NCBI RefSeq assembly: GCF_028682175.1
Contig: NZ_JANHKS010000002.1
Span: 186,001-250,000, forward strand
DNA: 64,000 nt
Reading direction: 5' to 3'
From: Pseudomonas putida
GTDB lineage: Bacteria; Pseudomonadota; Gammaproteobacteria; Pseudomonadales; Pseudomonadaceae
Shown: piece after piece, positions 18,880-27,828 of the stretch
Numbering within the stretch: the stretch's first letter is position 1
Layout: each line of letters begins with the position of its first letter
Made by a program: the position numbers and the translations under genes
The notes under the pieces: model-generated
What the model was told of the DNA's origin: nothing
Database searches by the model: none
The model's input: only the letters and a program-made list of their open reading frames with translations

Positions 18880-20132
18880 GAACGCGGCTCCCCATAGGCA
18901 AAATACAGGCGGGCACTGGTCAGGGCTCGCTGTTCCTCGACGTCGATCTGCTTGAGTCGCGCCTCGATGAGTTCACGACGGGCCGCGATGACCGCATTCA
19001 GATCGCCTTTGCCGGCCCGATAGCTCGCAAGGCCCAGTTCGACCTTCTGCTCGGCCAGCGGCACCAGGCTTTCACGGTTGCGCTGCACCGCCCGGCTCAG
19101 TCGCTGGTAGTCGGCCAGTTCGCTTTCCAGTTCGGCACTGTGCTCACGGGACAAGGCGTCGCGTTGCGCCTCGATCTGGCTGAGTTCGGCTTGCCTGGCG
19201 GCGATCCTCGGGTTTTGCCGGGAGTCCGGAAACAGCGGCAGATCCCACGAGAACTGCACGCTGACCATGTCGCCGAACTGACGATTGCGGTGCTGATAGT
19301 CCAGCTCCCAACTCCAGTCCGGACGTTTCTCGGCGATGGCTTCCTTCACCCTCGCCTGCGCCTGGCGCGTCATCGGGGCAAACGCCGCCAGCTCCGGATG
19401 GTGCTGCAGGGAGTGCGAATAGCCGGCTCCATCGACGGGCCAGTCCGGCAGGCTGCCCGCCGGTTCCTCGTCACCTGCTGCGCCGATCCAGCGCTTGAGC
19501 GCCGCACGAGCCTGGGTTCGCTTGAGGTTGAGGTCATCCTGCTGCTCGGCGAGCAGCGCCGCTTCCTGCCTGGGCGTCACGGCATCGGCAGGCTGCGCGC
19601 GCCCGGCGGCGATCTGCGCCTTGACGGTGTCGGCCAGCAGCCGGTTTTCCTTGTAGAAGTCCTGAAACAGCGCGTCCTTGCGTTCGACCGAATAGCGGCT
19701 GATCCACGCCATCGCTGTCGACTGACGCACGTTGAGGCGCTCGACCTGGCGCTCTGCCGCAGCCCGCTCAACGGCCGCATTGGCGACCTCGATCCGGGCG
19801 TTGCGCTTGTCGCGATTGGGTACTTCCTGTCTGACCCCGACCATTTGCATGGTCATGAAGTCATCGTTGACGCTCCAGCGATCCGGACCGCCCACGGGGT
19901 AGTTCTGCAAGCCTGCCAGCAGCTTGGGGTCGGGCAGTTCTCCAGCGGGGATGGCCGCGCGGCTGGCGGCCTGGATGTTGGCATCTCGTGCGACAAGCGA
20001 AGGCGCCTGAGTGTCTGCCAGCCGTAACGCTTCATCGAGCGTCAGGGTGGCAGCGAAACCCGGCCATGCAATCACGCTTGCCACCAGACCGGCCACCAGA
20101 GGCCAGCCGGTGCAATAGCACTTGGCGTTCAT
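18876..20132 (-). CDS. cusC: Outer-membrane efflux channel, TolC/CusC family
   Basis: A TolC-family protein of 418 residues from the ATG at 20132, which has AGGA 9 nt upstream; an in-frame ATG at 20153 lacks a ribosome site. The signal peptide ends near GFAA, and long helical hairpins rich in Ala, Glu and Arg follow. Unlike E. coli CusC there is no lipobox cysteine at the cleavage site. It completes the tripartite cusCBA pump. Confidence 0.9.
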   Translation of the reverse strand: MNAKCYCTGWPLVAGLVASVIAWPGFAATLTLDEALRLADTQAPSLVARDANIQAASRAAIPAGELPDPKLLAGLQNYPVGGPDRWSVNDDFMTMQMVGVRQEVPNRDKRNARIEVANAAVERAAAERQVERLNVRQSTAMAWISRYSVERKDALFQDFYKENRLLADTVKAQIAAGRAQPADAVTPRQEAALLAEQQDDLNLKRTQARAALKRWIGAAGDEEPAGSLPDWPVDGAGYSHSLQHHPELAAFAPMTRQAQARVKEAIAEKRPDWSWELDYQHRNRQFGDMVSVQFSWDLPLFPDSRQNPRIAARQAELSQIEAQRDALSREHSAELESELADYQRLSRAVQRNRESLVPLAEQKVELGLASYRAGKGDLNAVIAARRELIEARLKQIDVEEQRALTSARLYFAYGEPRS

Positions 20133-20230
20133 GTTGTTGATTCCTGAGTTCATTCACTGCGCGGGAAAAACAGACACGCGCAGGCAGTCCGCTTCGCCTT
20201 GGCGAAGCGGGGCTCAATGTCGAACAGGAA

Positions 20231-20581
20231 TCAGGCGCGGGGCGGTCGCCACACCCCGGAAAGAGGCTGGGTAACAGAAGCATCGCTGACCAGCGAAAAC
20301 ACGACCGGAACCAGCGGAGTCACAGGCGGTTTGAACACCGAGATTTCCAGCATGCCGCCGGTCTTGCACTCCTGGCCCGGCTTGCATGGCTTGCCATGAT
20401 CGGCAGGGTTTTTCAGGTCGTGGCTGTCGTTACAGCAGTCCATCCCCATGCCATCCATCATCGCCATGCCCATGGATTTCATCGGGCAGGGTTCCGTTGG
20501 CGCCTGAACACCCGCCATCCCGGTGAGGGGAAGCGCGAGACTGAGCATGAGAATGAGGCAGAACCGCAGGTAACGTTTCAT
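20231..20581 (-). CDS. Secreted Met/Cys/His-rich protein, probable copper-associated
   Basis: A 116-residue protein with a clear signal peptide (KRYLRFCLILMLSLALPLTGMAG). The following segment (about 30-77) carries many putative metal ligands: MKSMGMAMMDGMGMDCC, H54, H62, C66 and C72. No known enzyme domain is visible. It is the first gene before cusCBA (98 bp gap to cusC) and is probably co-regulated, perhaps as a periplasmic copper chaperone or sponge comparable in role to CusF. No convincing ribosome site precedes the ATG, so the start is uncertain. Confidence 0.75.
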   Translation of the reverse strand: MKRYLRFCLILMLSLALPLTGMAGVQAPTEPCPMKSMGMAMMDGMGMDCCNDSHDLKNPADHGKPCKPGQECKTGGMLEISVFKPPVTPLVPVVFSLVSDASVTQPLSGVWRPPRA

Positions 20582-20592
20582 ATCGCAGCACT

Positions 20593-20617
20593 GTAATGAC
20601 TGACAACGGCCCTGACA
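20593..20617. promoter_or_regulatory. Direct CTGACA repeats upstream of the copper operon
   Basis: CTGACA occurs at 20600-20605 and 20612-20617, 12 bp apart, next to GTAAT at 20593-20597. These half-sites resemble those described for Pseudomonas CopR-type response regulators, though the arrangement differs from a canonical site. They lie 12-36 bp upstream of the first gene of the copper operon. No copRS or cusRS genes are in the window. Confidence 0.3.
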
Positions 20618-20669
20618 AATCGGGGATCGCGTGGAGGCAATAACAGCGGATCAGGGTTAAGGCAGCATT

Positions 20670-20692
20670 ATGTGCTCAGGATGTGAGCACAT
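20670..20692. promoter_or_regulatory. Perfect 9-bp inverted repeat between copper operon and serine hydrolase gene
   Basis: ATGTGCTCA (20670-20678) and TGAGCACAT (20684-20692) flank a 5-nt spacer. It lies upstream of the Met-rich gene and just downstream of the serine hydrolase stop, both on the minus strand. No T tract follows on either strand, so an operator or a factor-assisted terminator are both possible. Confidence 0.45.
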
Positions 20693-20744
20693 GGCAGGGC
20701 GATGCGAAGCTGTATGACCTTCCACCGCCCTGCCAGGCGCGCTG

Positions 20745-21989
20745 TCACTTCAAGGCAGCGACCACGGCATCGAAGAACACCATGGGGTCCACGGGCTCTT
20801 TATCCGTGGGCTTGGGCTGGGCACCGAAGGTGACAATCACCACGTTATTGGCCGGGTTGAGGTAGATGTTCTGGCCCTGGATACCGATCGCTGCATAGGC
20901 ACCGTCTTTCACCGACGGCTCGGTCCAGGCCGTCCACCACATGTAGCCGTAGTCCAGGGACTTGCCGTTTTTCAGGGTGGTCGGCAGGGTCGCTTCCCTG
21001 ACCCAGCCTTCGGGCAGGATCGAGGCGTCGTTGATCTTGCCGCCGTTCATGAAGAACAGCCCGAAGCGTCCATAGTCACGCAGCGTGGCGCTGATGCCGC
21101 TGCCACCGATTTCCACGCCATCGGGCGAATCGAGCCACCAGCGGGCGTCGCTCTCCATCCCGAACGGCTGCCAGATCTTCTGCGACAGGTAATCGGCCAG
21201 CGGCATCTTCACGGCGCCACGAACGATTTCACCGAGTACCTGGGTTTCACCCGTGCTGTAGTTGTTAGTCGTGCCGGGCTCAGCCGCGCGCGGCAAACTG
21301 GCCATCAACGCCATGGCCGAATGAGGCGTCTGGGATATCTGCGCGTTCAACAGCGCGCGGCGATCGGACGCCGGATCGGTGTAGGTCTCGTTCCACTTCA
21401 CCCCCGAAGACATCATCAGCACATTGCGCAGGGTCACGCCCTCGTAGGCGCTGCCCTTGAGTTGCGGGACGTAATCCACCACTTGCGCATCGAGACCCTT
21501 GATAAGCCCGTCCTTGATCGCGGCACCCGCAAGCGTCGAGGTGATGGACTTGGCCATCGACATCGACATCCAGCGGGTCTTCTCGGTGTTGCCGCGCTGG
21601 TAGTTCTCGAACACGATCTTGCCGTCCTTGAGCACCAGCATCGCAGTCACGCTGTTGAGTGCGACGTAGTCATACAGATCGTACTTCTTGTCTTCGAAGG
21701 TGAAGCGAACGTTGGGCAACTGTTTGTCTGATCGGGCCAGCGCATAGGGATGATTGCCGGCCTTGATCAGGTGCGTGGGAAACAGCCGGTCGATGTTGCG
21801 GTAGGTACTGACCGCCAGATCCGGGAACATGGCGCCGTCATAGATCTGCTCCACGGTCCCGATGGGTTCCTGCGCGTGTGGGTAGTCGTCGGCCAGGGCG
21901 GCCGAGGAGATGCCCGCCGCAAGCAGGCCCATTGAAAGAAGCAGCGAACGGCCAGGCGCGGCCGGACGAGAAATAGCGGATGAATGCAT
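20745..21989 (-). CDS. Secreted serine hydrolase, beta-lactamase fold (6-aminohexanoate-dimer-hydrolase-like)
   Basis: A protein of 414 residues from the ATG at 21989, which has AAAGGA 7-8 nt upstream; an in-frame ATG 24 nt earlier would place that ribosome site inside the gene. A signal peptide ends near SSAALA. The active-site SxxK is SMAK, the second motif is NYSTGETQ, and GIQGQ stands for the third (KTG-like) motif. WWTAW and YGYMWW are typical of the NylB-like group of class C fold esterases/amidases. The substrate is unknown. Confidence 0.88.
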   Translation of the reverse strand: MHSSAISRPAAPGRSLLLSMGLLAAGISSAALADDYPHAQEPIGTVEQIYDGAMFPDLAVSTYRNIDRLFPTHLIKAGNHPYALARSDKQLPNVRFTFEDKKYDLYDYVALNSVTAMLVLKDGKIVFENYQRGNTEKTRWMSMSMAKSITSTLAGAAIKDGLIKGLDAQVVDYVPQLKGSAYEGVTLRNVLMMSSGVKWNETYTDPASDRRALLNAQISQTPHSAMALMASLPRAAEPGTTNNYSTGETQVLGEIVRGAVKMPLADYLSQKIWQPFGMESDARWWLDSPDGVEIGGSGISATLRDYGRFGLFFMNGGKINDASILPEGWVREATLPTTLKNGKSLDYGYMWWTAWTEPSVKDGAYAAIGIQGQNIYLNPANNVVIVTFGAQPKPTDKEPVDPMVFFDAVVAALK

Positions 21990-22166
21990 GACCTGTCCTT
22001 TTTTATTTTCCATTCACAACCATCAGGACGCGTGCGCCCGCTTGAACCATAGCCTACCGATTGCAAGTGCGCGGCGAGCGCTGAAGCTTCCTGCTGCCCG
22101 CACTTGACGGCAGATCAGGGGAGCCATCAAGCCTGGCGCTGTTGGCGCGAATGGTCATCTGCCCCG

Positions 22167-23264
22167 TCAGGGGGTCGGATCTTCGGCGTAAAAACGCGCG
22201 GCCTGGCGCACGGCATCCCGCACATGGGCACGAATGACGGGGGGCGCAAGCACCTCGATCTCGTCCGCGTTGGCCAGCAAAAACAGGCGTAAGCCCTGGG
22301 TGTCGAGAATCGAGCAGCGCAGCTCCCACTTGCCATCGGCCAGTGGGATGAGGACCTGCTGGTCTGCCAGCGGGTTTTCGCTGAGCCTGTTGTGCAGGTT
22401 GGCGCCCAGCCTGAGTCTGAGTTCCACGGGCTCATCGGCGTGAATGGTCATGAGATGCCGCTGCGCTTCAAGGGAATTGACGTCGAAGTCTTCAGGGTCC
22501 GGGATGTACAGGCTGCTGTCTTCAATCGCCACCACTCGGTGCAACATCAGTGCACAGAACGTCCCAGGCCCATTGCTGCTGTACTTGCCTCGCCTGGCGC
22601 CCGGTTGCGGTTCGCAGCCTTCGGGCCACTCTTCCTCCAGCACGTAGGCCGACAGGTAGATGTTGGAATCCTGATAGGAAAGCGCCAGGGGCTTGAGGTG
22701 GTAAATACATTCGACGCCACCTGCATCCCTGGGCAGATAGGTGACTTTCAGGGGCTGATTGAAAAACAGCGCGTCATGAATGCTATCGACATGCGCAGGG
22801 TCGAATTGCCCGGCCTTCAGCACCGTGAAACGGGTACCGGTGGTGATGCGTTTTGCCCAGTCGAACTTTCGAAACGGCACCCGGCTCATCACCTTGTCGA
22901 CATGTGCACGCAATTTCTGCAGAACCTGCGCCGGTGCCTGCATGCCGAGCCTCGCCGCATGATCCAGCATCGCTGACAGGGTCACGGCCTCGGTGGGCAA
23001 CAGGGTCAGATCGAGGGCAGGCCCCAGCCACACCCAGAAATTGGCTCGCTGGTCCGAGTCCTGCCGGACCTGCCTGACTTCGCCAATACGCTCAAGGGCC
23101 TCAAGGTCTCGTTGAGTGGTCTTGAGGATGTGGTGCTCCAGCCCCAACGCGGCACAAAGACGCTTGTGAATGACGGGCGTCGGCTGGGCTTCCTTGTAAT
23201 CGGCCAGAATCTTGCGCAGGCAATCACGGCGATCATACAACTCTGATTTATTTTCCACGGTCAT
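22167..23264 (-). CDS. WYL-domain transcriptional regulator
   Basis: A 365-residue protein with an N-terminal helix-turn-helix region (about 8-75), a central WYL domain (about 150-260, containing ALSYQDSNIYLSAYVLE) and a C-terminal WCX-like region (about 280-360). WYL domains bind small ligands or nucleic acids and often regulate genome-defence or DNA-damage genes. It is divergent from 23357, with a short palindrome in the intergenic region. Confidence 0.88.
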   Translation of the reverse strand: MTVENKSELYDRRDCLRKILADYKEAQPTPVIHKRLCAALGLEHHILKTTQRDLEALERIGEVRQVRQDSDQRANFWVWLGPALDLTLLPTEAVTLSAMLDHAARLGMQAPAQVLQKLRAHVDKVMSRVPFRKFDWAKRITTGTRFTVLKAGQFDPAHVDSIHDALFFNQPLKVTYLPRDAGGVECIYHLKPLALSYQDSNIYLSAYVLEEEWPEGCEPQPGARRGKYSSNGPGTFCALMLHRVVAIEDSSLYIPDPEDFDVNSLEAQRHLMTIHADEPVELRLRLGANLHNRLSENPLADQQVLIPLADGKWELRCSILDTQGLRLFLLANADEIEVLAPPVIRAHVRDAVRQAARFYAEDPTP

Positions 23265-23272
23265 CCTGTTGC

Positions 23273-23287
23273 GGACACGATCTGTCC
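23273..23287. promoter_or_regulatory. Palindrome in the WYL divergent promoter
   Basis: GGACA (23273-23277) and TGTCC (23283-23287) with a 5-nt spacer lie 9 bp upstream of the WYL regulator start and 70 bp upstream of the divergent gene. It is a possible WYL operator. The arms are short, so chance occurrence is possible. Confidence 0.35.
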
Positions 23288-23356
23288 CTATCTGGTGTTT
23301 TTATGCTCTGGCTGGCAAGCAAACCCGCTCAATGGCGCCAGCACACGGGAGTATCC

Positions 23357-23752
23357 ATGAATCGTCAAGCCTGTGCTGCAACGCCCCCCACGCAATCGCT
23401 GCAGGAAAAGATCGTCGAACTGGCCGTCGGCGGCATACCCGCCATCTGCCTCAAACAGGCCCTGGACCAGGACTTTCCTTTTCTGGACCAGGCGCAGTAC
23501 CACGCGGCGCTGCTGGGCCTGCAGGAACTCGGCCGACTGGTCGGTGAAGTCCAGGAAGGCGAATGGTGTTTCAAGACCCTCGACGACACCGACCCTGACT
23601 ATCACCCCCTGGAATACAGTCCCGAATTTGCCGAGCAGATGATTGCCGCTTCCTGCGGGGAGTTCGTCGAAATCGACGTCGACGAATTTCTCGCCCTGCT
23701 GGACGCCATGATCGCCGAGGCTCCAAGCGCCGGCCCTGACTCTTCCCGCTGA
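23357..23752 (+). CDS. Small acidic protein of unknown function beside WYL regulator
   Basis: A 131-residue protein from the ATG at 23357, preceded by GGGAG with a 6-nt gap; an upstream in-frame start at 23303 lacks one. An N-terminal part (about 10-75) looks like a winged-helix-like fold (ICLKQALDQDFPFLDQAQYHAALLGLQELGRLVGEV). The C-terminal half is strongly acidic (DDTDPDYHPLEYSPEF, EFVEIDVDEFLALLD). I do not recognise a family. It is followed by the larger unknown gene at 23930. Confidence 0.72.
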   Translation: MNRQACAATPPTQSLQEKIVELAVGGIPAICLKQALDQDFPFLDQAQYHAALLGLQELGRLVGEVQEGEWCFKTLDDTDPDYHPLEYSPEFAEQMIAASCGEFVEIDVDEFLALLDAMIAEAPSAGPDSSR

Positions 23753-23929
23753 ACGCCCAGCCGTGCTTCTCATTGCCCAAGACGTGTTCCGACTTCAGTG
23801 GACCTGAAGCCCTGTTGCGCGAAGGTTTTAAACGCTGCTGTGCTGGTTAATAGCGAAATGGCATTACCTACATTCGGCAGGTACAGTCGTCACCTGCGGA
23901 AAAAATCAATTCATTCAAGGATGTACGAA

Positions 23930-25246
23930 GTGAAGAAGTCGTCTTATCTGGCTCTCCCAGTGGTGCAACAATTCGTGACCTGGCTGAGCGACAACCTCGA
24001 CAGCGAGACCTTCGCCCACAGCTACATCAATCGTCGCAGTGGTGCCTGGCAATGCAAGAGCCTGTATGACGCCTACGTCCAGTACGACTGGCGTCATCGC
24101 GGCGGCCATACCTTCGCCCACAGCGCAGCGACCCTGACATCCCTCGGCAAAGCGCTGCATGCCGCACTCACCTCGCCCGCCGACGATCAGGCTGCCCGTA
24201 GCGCGGCCACCGACGTCATGATCTGGGGCGGCGTGGTCGCCGGGAACGTGCGCTGGCTCAACGCCAACCAGAAGCTCGCCTCGGACCTGCTGGCCGTGCA
24301 GGCGGCGATCAATGCGCAAGACACGGCCGACGCCGTCCTGACCGATCGCCAGCTTCGCTTCAACGCGGGAATGACCAAAGTCTATTCGCTGCTCTGCGAG
24401 GGGTTCGTCATCTATGACAGCCGAGTCGCTGCCACGCTGGGCTGGGCCGTCAGAAAATTCTGCGAAGCCCGGCAGTTGGCCGCTGTACCCGCCGAACTGG
24501 GTTTCCCTTGGGCACCGGCCAAATCCACGCCCAACCACCCTGCCCCGAAAGACCGCAATCCGTCTTCTGGTGCGCTGACCTTTCCGAAGCTCAGCTCCGG
24601 GCCGCTTCACGCCCAGTGGAATCTCAAGGCCAGCTGGATACTGCAAGCTGTACTGCTCACACCCGCAGGCCAGGCCAGCCAGTTCACCAGCGACCCGTCT
24701 CTTGCGACGCCCGCCTTGCGACTGCGAGCGCTGGAAGCCGCATTGTTCATGATCGGCTATGACTTGAACCAGCACACGGCGAGTGCCTCGACGCAAGCTG
24801 CCGCAGTAATCGACGCCTGGATCGAATGCCAGACGCTGGCTCGCCGCAACCCGTTTCGTTATCGCTTCACTCCAACCGGCCTGGAGGTGGAGAACGGTCC
24901 ACGCTTCACCCTCAAAGAGATGAATGAAACCCTCGACGTCCTGTGGAAACACTTCAACGCCGGCCCGTTCCCCTTGGCCAATAGCGTCAAGGGTGTGCCT
25001 AGCGGCACGGTCCCCATGGGCATGGGCACGGCGTATTACCGCGTCACCGGAAAGAGCTCGGCGTTCACCAGCAAGCTGGCAGCAGCCCTTGAGGACCTCA
25101 ACGTCATCCTTCCCGTGCCACCGTCCCGTGGCTCGGGACTGCATTGGGTTCTGAACCTGGAAATGCTGCAACTCGACAGCCCATCCAGCCCGGCAGATGT
25201 CACGGCTGTGTTCGAGGAACTGGAAGCGGATCTGGCGGAGAGCTGA
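23930..25246 (+). CDS. Protein of unknown function with an OGG-like IYDSRVA motif
   Basis: About 438 residues from the GTG at 23930, which has AAGGA 8 nt upstream; ATG 23921 and a far upstream start at 23798 are in frame but less well supported. No signal peptide. The central segment MTKVYSLLCEGFVIYDSRVAATLGW resembles the helical region of 8-oxoguanine-glycosylase-fold proteins (TK...IYDSRVA). The C-terminal half (RALEAALFMIGYDL onward) is not recognised. It lies 177 bp after the small acidic gene, and the WYL regulator is divergent to that pair. A role in DNA surveillance is inference only. It converges with the AraC gene, 6 bp away. Confidence 0.7.
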   Translation: MKKSSYLALPVVQQFVTWLSDNLDSETFAHSYINRRSGAWQCKSLYDAYVQYDWRHRGGHTFAHSAATLTSLGKALHAALTSPADDQAARSAATDVMIWGGVVAGNVRWLNANQKLASDLLAVQAAINAQDTADAVLTDRQLRFNAGMTKVYSLLCEGFVIYDSRVAATLGWAVRKFCEARQLAAVPAELGFPWAPAKSTPNHPAPKDRNPSSGALTFPKLSSGPLHAQWNLKASWILQAVLLTPAGQASQFTSDPSLATPALRLRALEAALFMIGYDLNQHTASASTQAAAVIDAWIECQTLARRNPFRYRFTPTGLEVENGPRFTLKEMNETLDVLWKHFNAGPFPLANSVKGVPSGTVPMGMGTAYYRVTGKSSAFTSKLAAALEDLNVILPVPPSRGSGLHWVLNLEMLQLDSPSSPADVTAVFEELEADLAES

Positions 25247-25252
25247 TATGGC

Positions 25253-26110
25253 TTACGACCTGCCGGCTTCAGCCAGACGCGCTGAGCGGCCTTCCAGATA
25301 CGCCTTCGGAGACAGCCCGGTTTCCTCGCGGAAACACTTGTAGAACGTCGACAGCGAACGAAACCCTGCGGCGCGGGCCAGATCGTCGACTTTCGTTGCG
25401 CCTGCGCCGTTTTCCAATTGACCCAGCAAGTGGCGCAAGCGCAGCTGGTTGATGTGCTGGTAGAAGCTGCAGCCCAGTACCTGATTGAGAAAGAAGGAGA
25501 TCTGATTGCGCGTGTAGCCGGTGGCGGCGGCCACCTGTGCCATGTCTAGGTCGGGGTTCAGGTAAGGCTGTCGGGTCTGGAAATATTGCAGCAGGTCGCC
25601 GGCCAGGACGCTCAACTGGCGCGCAGACAAACCCAGGCGGCTGGAGGCCACACGCGAGGCAGATTGTGGCGCCGCGCCGTTGTGCTGCCCCACCAGCAGC
25701 GAATGCTCATTGACCCGCACCACTCGCCCATCCCGCACGGTCAACGCCTCGCACGCCTGGAACGACACCAGCCCCCGGGTGCCGCGCAACGTTACCTGGT
25801 ACTGCAGGAAGGCCGTGTCGCCGTCCACGCGCAAGCGATCGACGTAGTGCTGGGTTTCATCGCCCTGCCCCGGCATGCTGGACAGCAGGTATTCACGCAA
25901 CTCGTGGGGCGCGATGCGGCGGCCCTGGAAGAAATCGTTGTACTCGACCTGCGGATCGAGCAGCGTCAGCAGCGTGTCGATGTCCCGACGCTGCCAGGCC
26001 TGGTGATAACGCAGGATCAGCGCGTGGGTGTCGGCGCTGGCCGGGTCCTGCCGAAACGGCTGCGGGTCCAGGGAAGTCCGGGGTTTCTGACATTCATCTG
26101 GCTTGCTCAT
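25253..26110 (-). CDS. AraC-family regulator with N-terminal NTF2/SnoaL-like domain
   Basis: From the ATG at 26110 the protein has 285 residues. Residues about 25-145 form an NTF2/SnoaL-like sensory domain (LILRYHQAWQRRDIDTLLTLLDPQVEYNDFF). The C-terminal 100 residues are an AraC double helix-turn-helix (MAQVAAATGYTRNQISFFLNQ; RAAGFRSLSTFYKCFREETGLSPKAYL). A longer frame begins at 26263 but crosses the divergent promoter. It faces the flavoenzyme gene at 26229, its likely target. Confidence 0.88.
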   Translation of the reverse strand: MSKPDECQKPRTSLDPQPFRQDPASADTHALILRYHQAWQRRDIDTLLTLLDPQVEYNDFFQGRRIAPHELREYLLSSMPGQGDETQHYVDRLRVDGDTAFLQYQVTLRGTRGLVSFQACEALTVRDGRVVRVNEHSLLVGQHNGAAPQSASRVASSRLGLSARQLSVLAGDLLQYFQTRQPYLNPDLDMAQVAAATGYTRNQISFFLNQVLGCSFYQHINQLRLRHLLGQLENGAGATKVDDLARAAGFRSLSTFYKCFREETGLSPKAYLEGRSARLAEAGRS

Positions 26111-26228
26111 CGTCCCGCCATCTCTCCTGTTTTCCGCGCGTGCCCGCACATAACCGCCTGGAGTTTTACGCCGCTGTGCTCGCGTTAACCTTGAGTCATC
26201 ACCGTCCGACGTACCGCCGGAGCTTTCC

Positions 26229-27626
26229 ATGAACGCGCCCAAGTTGCACGCTTCGCTGGCCAATGCCCAACCCAGACCTTACTGGATTGACAGCGTTTCA
26301 CAACCCCCGCCCTGCCTCGCCATGACCGGCGCTGCGCTTTTCGATCTGGTGGTGGTTGGCGGTGGGTTCACTGGCCTGTGGACTGCCCTGCTGGCTCGTC
26401 AGCGCTGGCCGGCGCGCAGTATCGCGGTGATCGAAGCGCGACGTTGCGGCTCCGAAGCCAGCGGGCGCAATGGTGGATTCTGTGCGCCAAGCATTTCCCA
26501 CGGCGTCGGCAACGCCTTCAAGCGCTGGCCAGCGGAGGCCGAGCGGCTTATTCGTCTTGGCCGGCAGAACCTCGACGAGATGGCCGATGACATCCGTCGC
26601 CTGGGCATGCAGGTCGAGTTCGAACGGGAGGGCAAACTCAACCTGGCCAGCCAACCCTGGCAAATCGAAGGGTTGCGCTCGATGCAACGCAACTACGCAC
26701 GCCTGGGCATCGAATGTGAGTGGCTTGAAGCAGACGCCCTCAGCCAACGCCTCGACTCCCCCGTTTACGGGGCGGGTCTGTTCGAACCCAACTACGCGCT
26801 GCTCAACCCGGTCAGGATGGTGACAGAGCTTCGCCGCGTCTGCCTTGAGCAAGGGGTGCTGTTGTTCGAAAACAGCCCTGTGCTTGAATTGCGCCCCGAA
26901 CACGACGGCCTGTTGATCCGCACCGCAGAGGCCCAGGCTCGCGCGGGTAAAGTGGCACTGGCGACCAACATCGCCCCGCCATTGCTGGGTCAACTGTCTT
27001 CAAGCGTGATCCCGGTTTACGACTACGCGCTGGTCACCGAGCCCTTGAGCGATGCGCAACTGCACGCGATTGGCTGGCGGGGGCGCTATGGTATCGCCGA
27101 CGCCGGCAACCAGTTTCATTACCTGCGCAAGACGGCAGACAACCGGATTCTCTGGGGTGGCTTTGATGCGGTTTACCACTTCGGCGGCCGCCGGGGTGAA
27201 CACCTGACGCAGCGCCCCGAGAGTTTCAATCGCCTGGCGCTGCAATTTCGCCAGGCCTTCCCGGCCTTGCAGGGCGTCTCGTTCAGCCATGCCTGGGGCG
27301 GCATCATCGACACCTCGGCCCGTACCACGCTGTTCACTGGCTGCGAGCACCAGGACCGCGTCGCCTATGCCTTGGGCTTTACCGGCCAGGGCGTATCGGC
27401 GAGTCGTTTTGCGGCGCAGAACATGCTCGATTTGCTGTCCGGTGAGCGCACCGAACGCACCGAGCTGGCGATGACCTCCACGCCACCCTTTCGCTTTCCC
27501 CCCGAGCCGCTGCGCTACGTCGGCGTGAAGATGGCGCAGCGCTCACTGGCTCGCGAAGACCGCGACGGCCATCGCGACCTGTTGCTCAAGAGCTTCGATG
27601 CCTTGGGCATCGGTTTCGATTCCTGA
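26229..27626 (+). CDS. FAD-dependent oxidoreductase, DAO/PuuB-like
   Basis: A 465-residue flavoprotein. The dinucleotide fold is at about 38-75 (LVVVGGGFTGLWTALLARQ...AVIEAR) and is followed by CGSEASGRNGGF, a hallmark of DAO-type amine oxidases such as gamma-glutamylputrescine oxidase. The C-terminal ALGFTGQGVSASRFAAQ is the second FAD contact. CGGAG lies 6 nt before the ATG. It is divergent from the AraC regulator; no transporter or ligase of a putrescine pathway is adjacent, so the amine substrate is open. Confidence 0.9.
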   Translation: MNAPKLHASLANAQPRPYWIDSVSQPPPCLAMTGAALFDLVVVGGGFTGLWTALLARQRWPARSIAVIEARRCGSEASGRNGGFCAPSISHGVGNAFKRWPAEAERLIRLGRQNLDEMADDIRRLGMQVEFEREGKLNLASQPWQIEGLRSMQRNYARLGIECEWLEADALSQRLDSPVYGAGLFEPNYALLNPVRMVTELRRVCLEQGVLLFENSPVLELRPEHDGLLIRTAEAQARAGKVALATNIAPPLLGQLSSSVIPVYDYALVTEPLSDAQLHAIGWRGRYGIADAGNQFHYLRKTADNRILWGGFDAVYHFGGRRGEHLTQRPESFNRLALQFRQAFPALQGVSFSHAWGGIIDTSARTTLFTGCEHQDRVAYALGFTGQGVSASRFAAQNMLDLLSGERTERTELAMTSTPPFRFPPEPLRYVGVKMAQRSLAREDRDGHRDLLLKSFDALGIGFDS

Positions 27627-27767
27627 CCAATAACCCACTACGGCACCTGTGCTGCACCCACACCGCATCGACCGAACTGAAGCGGCCTGATTGTGTGGGT
27701 TCGGATACAAACCTGTACCCACATGACATGTGAAATAAATGTCAAAAGATTGTTAACGACACATCTA

Positions 27768-27788
27768 GTTATCATTCTCATTTTCATT
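27768..27788 (+). promoter_or_regulatory. Fur box upstream of TonB receptor
   Basis: TTATCATTCTCATTTTCATT (27769-27788) matches the reverse complement of the Fur consensus (AATGAAAATGAGAATGATAA-like). It sits 40-60 bp before the receptor start, in a local AT-rich stretch (27730-27790). Iron-replete repression of the receptor is expected. Confidence 0.8.
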
Positions 27789-27828
27789 CAGAATCGCGCA
27801 AATCTTTCCTTCTTCAGGTGTTTTGATC

